From the NCBI GenBank assembly GCA_003506065.1, contig DNXA01000254.1, positions 1 through 5,074 on the forward strand: 5,074 bases of DNA. Reading direction: 5' to 3'. This stretch comes from Actinomycetota bacterium. GTDB lineage: Bacteria > Actinomycetota > Actinomycetes > S36-B12. Numbering within the stretch: position 1 is the stretch's first letter; every line of letters begins with the position of its first letter. Of the stretch, positions 1 to 5,074 are shown one piece after another. The position numbers and the translations under genes are program-made. The notes beneath the pieces are model-generated. The model was not told the origin of the DNA. It was given only the letters and a program-made list of their open reading frames with translations, and ran no database searches.

Positions 1-365
1 ACCACGTATTCGGGAGCCTCGTCGTGCACCAGGTTCAGACTCTGGAAGATCGCGTCGGCGCTGCCGGTGTACCAGCGAGGGCCAAGCCGCTGCTGCGCTG
101 GAACAGGAGTCACGTAGTCACCGAGCAGGGTCGGCATCCGCCAGGTCTGCGTCACGTGGCGGTCAAGGGAGTGCGACTTGTACTGCGTCAGCACGCAGAC
201 GCGACGAAGGCCTGCGTTGATCAGATTCGACAGCACAAAGTCAATGAGACGGTAGGAGCCACCGAAGGGAACCGCGGGTTTGGCGCGGTCTCCGGTCAAG
301 GGCATGAGTCGCTTGCCCTCGCCACCAGCGAGGACCATGGCCAGCACATGCGGATCCGCGCTCAC
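1..365 (-). CDS. glgC: Glucose-1-phosphate adenylyltransferase (ADP-glucose pyrophosphorylase), N-terminal part; 3' end cut by window edge
   Basis: Makes ADP-glucose and pyrophosphate from ATP and glucose 1-phosphate in the cytoplasm, the committed step of bacterial alpha-glucan synthesis. Only 121 codons plus two bases are present, out of roughly 400 in the family. Visible motifs are the nucleotidyltransferase signature [13 protein letters not shown] (residues 12-24), [11 protein letters not shown] (26-36), RLIDFVLSN (39-47), [11 protein letters not shown] (60-70), PVPAQQR (87-93) and WYTGSADAI (98-106). This block agrees with actinobacterial GlgC over its whole length. The start is the GTG at 365: an in-frame TGA lies two codons upstream, so no earlier start is possible, and the conserved N-terminus begins a few residues later. 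The AAGG sequence 7 nt upstream could act as a ribosome site, but it sits inside a TAAGGT hexamer placed like a -10 box. The gene is divergent from glgA, as in Mycobacterium tuberculosis (Rv1213/Rv1212c). I am sure of the family; catalytic residues beyond residue 121 cannot be checked. Confidence 0.97.
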   Translation of the reverse strand, partial: MSADPHVLAMVLAGGEGKRLMPLTGDRAKPAVPFGGSYRLIDFVLSNLINAGLRRVCVLTQYKSHSLDRHVTQTWRMPTLLGDYVTPVPAQQRLGPRWYTGSADAIFQSLNLVHDEAPEYV

Positions 366-371
366 CCTTCA

Positions 372-377
372 ACCTTA
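372..377 (-). promoter_or_regulatory. Candidate -10 hexamer TAAGGT for a leaderless glgC transcript
   Basis: On the minus strand the hexamer TAAGGT fits TANNNT and is followed by six bases and then the glgC GTG, so it spans -12 to -7 relative to the start codon. That is the position expected if transcription begins at the first base of the start codon, as is common in actinobacteria. No convincing -35 is visible. The same bases contain AAGG, so an alternative reading is a Shine-Dalgarno site 7 nt from the GTG. The sequence alone does not decide between the two. Confidence 0.45.
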
Positions 378-417
378 GTGTGGAAATGCCCGCGCGAACG
401 GCTTCGTCACAAATGCC

Positions 418-423
418 TATGCT
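418..423 (+). promoter_or_regulatory. Candidate -10 hexamer TATGCT for a leaderless glgA transcript
   Basis: TATGCT fits TANNNT and ends exactly six bases before the glgA GTG at 430, so it spans -12 to -7. No purine-rich ribosome site lies between it and the start codon (the spacer is CATCAG), which favours initiation on a leaderless mRNA. No clear -35 element is seen around 394-401. Only about 40 bp separate it from the opposing glgC hexamer, so the two promoters would be back to back and could compete or share a regulator. Confidence 0.55.
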
Positions 424-429
424 CATCAG

Positions 430-1593
430 GTGCGCATTGGAATTCTCACTCGCGAATGGCCCCCGGAGATCTACGGTGGTGCCGGAGTGCACGTGGATCA
501 GCTCGTGCACGAGCTGCGCAGACTCACCCCCGTATATGTCCATTGCTTCGGCATCCATCGAACCGATGCGACCGCTCATCCGGTCCCCACTTCCCTGCAT
601 GGCGCCAACCAGGCGATCCAGACTCTGGGCGTCGATCTGGAGATGGCGATGGCTGTGGCCGATGTCGATCTCGTCCACTCGCACACCTGGTACACCAATC
701 TCGCCGGCCACGTCGCCTCACTCCTGTACGGCATCCCCCACGTGATCACAGCACACTCCTTGGAGCCCATGCGGCCCTGGAAGGAGGAACAGCTCGGCGG
801 CGGGTACCACGTGTCCTCCTGGGTTGAGCGCTCCTCCTACGCCGAGGCCAAGGCCGTCATCGCAGTGAGCAATGGGATGCGAAATGATGTCCTGGCCTCG
901 TACCCGTTCGTGGACCCGGCGCGGGTGCATGTGGTGCACAACGGCATCGACACCTCGATCTACAAGCCACAGAGCAGTATTTCCAGCTTCGCGCAGATGG
1001 GCATCGATCCCGACAAGCCATACCTCCTCTTTGTGGGGCGCATCACCCGTCAGAAGGGGCTCGTGCACCTGCTGAGAGCAGCGCAGCACTTCGCCGGTGA
1101 CATTCCTCTCGTCATGTGCGCCTCTGCAGCGGACACCGCTGAGATCGAGGTTGAGACTGCCGCTGCCGTCCGTGAACTGCGCGCGGCGCGGGGTGCTGAC
1201 AGCGTGATCTGGATTGAAAAGCAGGTGGATCGCGAGACGCTCATTGAGCTGTTCTCCAATGCCTTGGCGTTCTTGTGTCCATCAATCTACGAACCCCTCG
1301 GGATCGTCAATCTCGAGGCCATGGCCTGTGAGACGGCAGTCATCGCAAGCGATGTGGGAGGCATTCCCGAGGTAGTGGCCGACGGGGAAACCGGGCTGCT
1401 CGTGCACTACGACGTCAATGACAGCACTCACTTCGAGCGACAGTTCGCACTTGCAGTGAACTCGCTCATCGAGGATCCGGCTCGAGCCGCGGCCATGGGC
1501 AAGGCGGGCAGGGAACGCGCCGTCGCCCACTTCGGCTGGGATGCGATTGCTCAGCAGACGGTCGACGTCTACCAAGCCGCACTCGACAACTGA
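430..1593 (+). CDS. glgA: GT4 glycogen synthase / alpha-maltose-1-phosphate synthase (actinobacterial GlgA/GlgM type)
   Basis: A 387-residue GT-B retaining glycosyltransferase that transfers glucose from ADP-glucose. The N-terminal half carries the glycine-rich donor loop PPEIYGGAGVH (residues 11-21), the HSHTWY stretch (83-88) and a conserved histidine in TAHSLEP (H109). The C-terminal half has VGRITRQKG (202-210), where R204 and K209 should contact the nucleotide phosphates, and the E-x7-E motif in EPLGIVNLE (E288, E296) followed by SDVGGIPEVV. The length and these blocks match M. tuberculosis Rv1212c. Members of that group were first named glycogen synthase; Rv1212c (GlgM) was later shown to make maltose 1-phosphate from ADP-glucose and glucose 1-phosphate for the GlgE pathway. 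Which acceptor this enzyme prefers is inference. The start is the GTG at 430, giving the canonical MRIGILTREWPPE terminus with no Shine-Dalgarno site. It is divergent from glgC, which supplies its donor, and convergent with purU 15 bp downstream. No damage is seen. Confidence 0.95.
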   Translation: MRIGILTREWPPEIYGGAGVHVDQLVHELRRLTPVYVHCFGIHRTDATAHPVPTSLHGANQAIQTLGVDLEMAMAVADVDLVHSHTWYTNLAGHVASLLYGIPHVITAHSLEPMRPWKEEQLGGGYHVSSWVERSSYAEAKAVIAVSNGMRNDVLASYPFVDPARVHVVHNGIDTSIYKPQSSISSFAQMGIDPDKPYLLFVGRITRQKGLVHLLRAAQHFAGDIPLVMCASAADTAEIEVETAAAVRELRAARGADSVIWIEKQVDRETLIELFSNALAFLCPSIYEPLGIVNLEAMACETAVIASDVGGIPEVVADGETGLLVHYDVNDSTHFERQFALAVNSLIEDPARAAAMGKAGRERAVAHFGWDAIAQQTVDVYQAALDN

Positions 1594-1608
1594 CCGCAGG
1601 GCCCTGTC

Positions 1609-2460
1609 CTACTGAAACACCACGGTGCGCTTGCCCGTGAGCATGATGCGATCTTCAGCAAACAGCCGCACGGCTCGGGCCAGCACCACGCGCTCCACAT
1701 CGCGTCCGATCTCAGCCAGATCAGTTGCCGAATGTGCGTGTGTCACTCGCTCAACTGCCTGCTCAATGATCGGGCCCTCGTCAAGTTGTGCTGTGACGAA
1801 GTGCGCCGTGGCACCGATGAGTTTGACCCCGCGGTCATGCGCCTGCTGGTAGGGACGAGCCCCCCTGAATCCCGGCAGGAATGAGTGGTGGATGTTGATG
1901 ATTCGGCCTGCTAATTCCGCGCAGAGGTGTTCGCTGAGCACCTGCATGTAGCGAGCGAGCACCACGACATCGACTTCATGCTCCCTTGCCAGACTCAGCA
2001 GCTCTGATTCCTGGCTGACGCGAGTCTCAGATGTCACCGGCAGATGCACGAATTCGATGCCGTGCCGCTTGGCAATGTGCTCGCAATCGGGATGATTTGA
2101 AACGATGAGCGGAATGTCGATAGGCAGTTCGCCAATCTCATGCCGATAGAGCAAGTCGACCAGGCAGTGATCATGCTTGGAGACCATGATCAACGCCCGC
2201 CGACGATCTGTTTCGTGCCTCAAGGACAGTTCCGGGTCAAAGCCGGCTACTCGCACAAGCAGTGCCGACCGAACTTGATCCAATTCCAGAGGGGACTCGA
2301 ACTTCGTCCGCATGCTGAAGATGCCCGAATCCTCATCTGTGAATTGCGCCTGCTCAAGAATGTTGCCCTTGACTTCAAGCAGTGCTCCAGTGATCGCGTG
2401 CACGATGCCGGGGCCATCCACACACCTGAAGGTGAGGATGTAGTGCTTGATGTCGGTCAC
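1609..2460 (-). CDS. purU: Formyltetrahydrofolate deformylase
   Basis: Hydrolyses 10-formyltetrahydrofolate to formate and tetrahydrofolate in the cytoplasm, balancing the one-carbon pool; in E. coli the formate feeds PurT. With the GTG start at 2460 the protein is 283 residues, close to the 280 of E. coli PurU. Residues about 6-80 form an ACT-type domain (CVDGPGIVHAITG, 13-25) and 88-265 a formyltransferase-fold domain. The active-site triad of the family is present as N189 and H191 in NIHHSFLPGFRGARPY and D227 in QLDEGPIIEQ. The open frame continues upstream to an ATG at 2637 (342 residues), but those extra 59 residues have no PurU character and lie antisense to the neighbouring reductase gene, so I reject that start. 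A TTG at 2469 would add only three residues. No Shine-Dalgarno site precedes the GTG, but a TANNNT hexamer does. The gene appears to be transcribed alone: it converges on glgA and diverges from the reductase. Confidence 0.94.
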   Translation of the reverse strand: MTDIKHYILTFRCVDGPGIVHAITGALLEVKGNILEQAQFTDEDSGIFSMRTKFESPLELDQVRSALLVRVAGFDPELSLRHETDRRRALIMVSKHDHCLVDLLYRHEIGELPIDIPLIVSNHPDCEHIAKRHGIEFVHLPVTSETRVSQESELLSLAREHEVDVVVLARYMQVLSEHLCAELAGRIINIHHSFLPGFRGARPYQQAHDRGVKLIGATAHFVTAQLDEGPIIEQAVERVTHAHSATDLAEIGRDVERVVLARAVRLFAEDRIMLTGKRTVVFQ

Positions 2461-2467
2461 GCCATGC

Positions 2468-2473
2468 AATCTA
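2468..2473 (-). promoter_or_regulatory. Candidate -10 hexamer TAGATT for a leaderless purU transcript
   Basis: On the minus strand TAGATT fits TANNNT and is followed by seven bases (GCATGGC) and then the purU GTG at 2460, so transcription could begin at the G of the start codon. No ribosome-binding sequence precedes the GTG. No good -35 match is visible. The hexamer supports 2460 as the true start over the long upstream ATG. Confidence 0.4.
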
Positions 2474-2524
2474 CGAGATGAACGTGGGCAGAGGTAGCGT
2501 GCCCCGCGTGGACCTGGTGCTGAC

Positions 2525-3745
2525 ATGAGCGGTGTGGTGGTCGTTGGCGCTGGTATCGCCGGAGTGCGGGCAGCTGAGTCCCTGCGCACCTCGGGGTATT
2601 TGGGCGACATCACGCTGATCGGTGACGAAGCGCCCATCTACCGACCATCGATCTCCAAGGAGGCCCTCACCGAAGGAAGTCAGGGCACCTATCCGATGCC
2701 CATGAAGCAGGGCGGCCCCGCATTCAACTGGCGCCTGGGCTCCACCGTGCATCAACTGGATCTGTCAGCTCAAGCCTTGACCTACCAGGACTCCGCAGGT
2801 GACTTCACGCAACTGGAATTCGACGGGCTGGTAGTCGCGTCAGGGATGCGGCCCCGCCGACTTCCCGTTGCCGGACCTGAAAAGGGGAGGTACGTGCTGC
2901 GAACCCTGGCCCAGGCCCAGGACCTGGCACACCAACTGCAGCCAGGAACCCGCCTGACGATCGTCGGATCGGGCTTCATCGGCTGTGAAGTGGCAGCTGC
3001 CGCCAGGGCACGCGGGTGTGCCGTGACCGTGATATCCGCAGCATCCGTGCCACTGGCCTCCGCTGTCGGCGTGACGATCGGCCAGATCGTGACACAGCGA
3101 CACATCACTGAAGGGGTGCACTTCGCCCTTGAGCGGTCGGTTCGCGAGTACCGCGGGGACTCCGCAATTCGCGAAGTGGTGCTTGACGACGGGCAGGTGA
3201 TTGGCAGCGATTTGGTGCTGGAGGCTGTCGGTTCGCAGCCCAATGTCGAGTGGCTGGAGGGCCAAGGGCTCGACACTGCCGACGGCGTTCTTGCAGATGG
3301 GCAGTTACGAGCGGTCGGCACAAGTGCTGCTGTCCTGATGTGCGGGGACCTTGCGCGTCACCCAAATGCCCTCTTCGGATCTCAGGCGCGAAGAGTCGAG
3401 CACTGGACGGCAGCAGCGGATACCGGCGCCTATGCGGGCCGGGCCATGGTCAGACTGCTTGAGTCGGGCGCGATCGACCTTCCGGACTTTGCTGTGGTCC
3501 CGTCTTTCTGGTCTGATCAATACGACCTGCAGATTCAGTCCTTCGGCTTTCCGCACCTTGCTACAGAGCAACAGGTCATTGAGCTGAATGCAGACGGCTC
3601 GTGCATCATCGAATGCAGCGACTCGCAGGGTCTTGTCGCAGCAATCGGCATCAATCGAACTCCTGAATTGGCCCGATACCGGAAATCATTCAGCTCAAGG
3701 TACGAGAGCACGGGGCTATTGTCGGAAGATGCGCAACCTCACTGA
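2525..3745 (+). CDS. FAD/NAD(P)-dependent oxidoreductase, ferredoxin (putidaredoxin/Rieske-oxygenase) reductase type
   Basis: A full-length 406-residue flavoprotein of the family that passes electrons from NAD(P)H through FAD to a small ferredoxin serving a P450 or Rieske oxygenase. The FAD-binding GAGIAG is at residues 8-13, the YRPSISKEAL motif at 39-48, a variant ATG motif (VVASGMRP) at 103-110, the NAD(P)-binding GSGFIG at 148-153, and the second FAD motif CGDL at 273-276 (D275). RRVEHW (289-294) and FWSDQYDLQIQSFG (328-341) are signature stretches of this reductase family. The acidic residue usually found just after the second NAD strand is S171 here (VISAASVPLA), which may alter NADH/NADPH preference. 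The ATG at 2525 is the only reasonable start: an in-frame TAG lies at 2495, and the FAD loop begins seven residues in. No Shine-Dalgarno site is seen; a TAGCGT at 2495-2500 is a weak -10 candidate. It overlaps the next gene by 17 bp. No ferredoxin or oxygenase partner lies in the window, so the acceptor is unknown. Confidence 0.9.
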   Translation: MSGVVVVGAGIAGVRAAESLRTSGYLGDITLIGDEAPIYRPSISKEALTEGSQGTYPMPMKQGGPAFNWRLGSTVHQLDLSAQALTYQDSAGDFTQLEFDGLVVASGMRPRRLPVAGPEKGRYVLRTLAQAQDLAHQLQPGTRLTIVGSGFIGCEVAAAARARGCAVTVISAASVPLASAVGVTIGQIVTQRHITEGVHFALERSVREYRGDSAIREVVLDDGQVIGSDLVLEAVGSQPNVEWLEGQGLDTADGVLADGQLRAVGTSAAVLMCGDLARHPNALFGSQARRVEHWTAAADTGAYAGRAMVRLLESGAIDLPDFAVVPSFWSDQYDLQIQSFGFPHLATEQQVIELNADGSCIIECSDSQGLVAAIGINRTPELARYRKSFSSRYESTGLLSEDAQPH

Positions 3746-5074
3746 GCCGGCTCCGAGTGAGGGCATCACCTTTCCGGCAGGCGGCGACGGGCGGGTCAGT
3801 TCTTTAGCCACGGGCCGCGCGATCCTTGCCGACAGCGTGCGCGAGGTTGAGCCGTCGTTGGCTGCAAGAATTGAGCACACCGATGACTGGCGCCATGGCT
3901 ATCTCACGCCGATCAAGGACTCCGTTCTCGCGACTGCTCTGCACCCCGAATCAGCCGTCGCGATGGCCACCGCCGGGCTGACCTCGGCGCATCGGAGATT
4001 TCAGTTCTCACGCAATGGCGACCTCGGGCCACTCAGTACCGCACTTAACTCAACAGACCGACTCGGCACCGCCACCATTCGCGGACGCGCTGCCGGGGAG
4101 ACCGGCTTCTCGGTTCCCTATGGCGGTCAACGCCTCTTTGACGGAGATCTGCGACGCCAGTTGGACCACTGGGTCCAATTGGGCATCGCAGAGCCCGACT
4201 TCGCAGCCTCACTGCACCTCCTGCTCGACAACCCCGATTGGCTTGATCTCTCCGATCTTGAGTTCGCCGTCCTGGGCGCAGGCGCTGAAATGGCTCCGAC
4301 TCGATCTCTGCTGCGTTGGGGAGCCACGATTCACGCGGTCGACCTCCCAGTTCCGGCCACCTGGGCACGGCTGATCGCCATCGCTCGCGCCACCTCCGGA
4401 ACCCTGCACCTCCCACTGGCTTCGCCAGAGGAAGACCACTCAGTGGTGCATCCCGATGAAGATCACGTCATAGCCGAGCTCGCCGGAGTTGATCTGCTCA
4501 CCGACACTCCGGAGATCGCGCAGTGGCTCGCCCGAAGCGATGCCCCCTTGATCCTGGGCTCGTACGCGTACGCCGACGGGGCAAAGCACGTGCGCCTGAG
4601 TGTTGCGGTCGATGTCCTCGTTGAGGCTCTGCGCACCGCTGGCAGGCCACCCCACCTCGCCTACTTGGCCTCCCCAACCGACGTCTTTCTCGTGCCCCGA
4701 GCAGCCGTCGAGGAGTCGCAGCGACGTTGGCGAGCACGTGGAGTGACCACTATCTGGCAGCTTCCCATGCGCATGGCGCGCAAGTTCGAACCCAACTATT
4801 CGGCCGCGACTGCGAGCGTTGATGATCAGCACGGGCTCAATGACTCATTGATCGAACAGCAGGGACCCAACTATGTCCTGGCCAAGCATCTGCAGCGCTG
4901 GAGAGCGCTTGTGGCCCGAGAACAAGGATCGACTGTCTCGTTCAATATCGCGCCGATGACTCGGACGCAGTCGGTGATCAAGAGCCGAGCGCTGAAGGCT
5001 GGCTACAGCGGAGCCGCACGGTTCGGCATCGAGGTGTTCGAACCCGCCACTTCAACGGCGCTCATGGCCGGATT
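3729..5074 (+). CDS. Uncharacterised protein with a Rossmann-like nucleotide-binding segment; 3' end cut by window edge
   Basis: An uninterrupted frame of 448 codons from the ATG at 3729 to the right edge, with G/C-rich third positions throughout, so it is a real gene although I do not recognise the family. It overlaps the reductase gene by 17 bp, with GGAAG immediately before the ATG, suggesting translational coupling. An ATG at 3588 is in frame but would overlap the reductase by 158 bp and is unlikely. Visible blocks are HTDDWRHGY (residues 50-58), GETGFSVPYGGQRLFDG (123-139), a glycine-rich strand-turn FAVLGAGAEMAPTRSLLRWG (179-198) followed by HAVDLP with D205, LLTDTPEIAQWL (256-267), QQGPNYVLAKHLQRWRA (377-393) and RFGIEVFEPATS (431-442). 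The 179-207 stretch resembles a Rossmann first beta-alpha-beta unit, which could bind NAD(P) or S-adenosylmethionine; the sequence does not settle which. No signal peptide or membrane segment is apparent. Function is unknown; a redox or modifying role beside the reductase is only a guess from context. Confidence 0.9.
   Translation, partial: MRNLTEPAPSEGITFPAGGDGRVSSLATGRAILADSVREVEPSLAARIEHTDDWRHGYLTPIKDSVLATALHPESAVAMATAGLTSAHRRFQFSRNGDLGPLSTALNSTDRLGTATIRGRAAGETGFSVPYGGQRLFDGDLRRQLDHWVQLGIAEPDFAASLHLLLDNPDWLDLSDLEFAVLGAGAEMAPTRSLLRWGATIHAVDLPVPATWARLIAIARATSGTLHLPLASPEEDHSVVHPDEDHVIAELAGVDLLTDTPEIAQWLARSDAPLILGSYAYADGAKHVRLSVAVDVLVEALRTAGRPPHLAYLASPTDVFLVPRAAVEESQRRWRARGVTTIWQLPMRMARKFEPNYSAATASVDDQHGLNDSLIEQQGPNYVLAKHLQRWRALVAREQGSTVSFNIAPMTRTQSVIKSRALKAGYSGAARFGIEVFEPATSTALMAG

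Noticed and set aside
24..827. A 267-codon plus-strand open frame crossing the left part of the window
   Set aside because: It runs antisense through glgC, across the divergent promoter region and out of frame through glgA. Its translation is rich in R, H, S and P with no recognisable motif, so it is a shadow of the two real genes.
1597..1606. Perfect 10-bp palindrome CAGGGCCCTG in the 15-bp gap between glgA and purU, considered as a bidirectional terminator
   Set aside because: It has no loop, cannot be extended with good pairs on either side and is not followed by a T run, so it would not form a normal intrinsic terminator.
2140..2481. A 113-codon open frame antisense to the 5' half of purU
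   Set aside because: It lies entirely over well-conserved PurU coding sequence and has no motif or ribosome site of its own.
3588..3728. Longer N-terminus for the unassigned gene starting at an ATG at 3588
   Set aside because: It would overlap the conserved reductase coding region by 158 bp. The ATG at 3729 gives a short overlap typical of coupled genes, and the 3588-3728 translation shows no conserved-looking content.
3305..3806. TTA leucine codons in the reductase (3305-3307) and the unassigned gene (3804-3806), considered as a sign of bldA-like translational control
   Set aside because: purU also carries a TTA codon (in CAELAGR), so these codons do not set apart one gene or operon, and nothing shows the host restricts TTA decoding.
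4045..4832. Several minus-strand open frames of 66-130 codons in the right part of the window
   Set aside because: They are antisense to the continuous 448-codon plus-strand frame, overlap one another in different frames and show no motifs.

Overview
The window is GC-rich, with codon third positions mostly G or C. Several genes start with GTG and lack a Shine-Dalgarno sequence, with a TANNNT hexamer directly upstream instead. Together with a head-to-head glgC/glgA pair whose products closely match the mycobacterial type, this points to a member of the Actinomycetota. The genus cannot be read from the sequence alone.

Layout. Positions 1-365 (minus strand) hold the N-terminal 121 codons of glgC, the ADP-glucose pyrophosphorylase, which runs off the left edge. 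A 64-bp divergent intergenic region separates it from glgA (430-1593, plus), a 387-residue GT4 glycosyltransferase of the actinobacterial GlgA/GlgM type. Tail-to-tail with glgA, after only 15 bp, lies purU (1609-2460, minus), a formyltetrahydrofolate deformylase with an ACT domain and a formyltransferase-fold domain. A second divergent intergenic region (2461-2524) precedes a plus-strand pair. The first gene of the pair is an FAD/NAD(P)-dependent ferredoxin-reductase-type oxidoreductase (2525-3745). The second overlaps it by 17 bp and is a long open frame of at least 448 codons (3729-5074) that runs off the right edge and that I cannot assign to a characterised family.

How the genes relate. 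GlgC makes ADP-glucose and GlgA/GlgM uses it, so the divergent pair forms one short route into alpha-glucan or maltose-1-phosphate. PurU releases formate and tetrahydrofolate from 10-formyl-THF and has no obvious link to its neighbours. The reductase and the unassigned gene look like a translationally coupled pair. No ferredoxin, Rieske oxygenase or P450 partner for the reductase is visible.

There are no tRNA or rRNA genes, mobile elements, CRISPR arrays or notable repeats, and no gene-free stretch longer than 64 bp. The most interesting items are the unassigned coupled gene and the leaderless-type promoter arrangement at three of the starts. The rest is ordinary chromosomal housekeeping.
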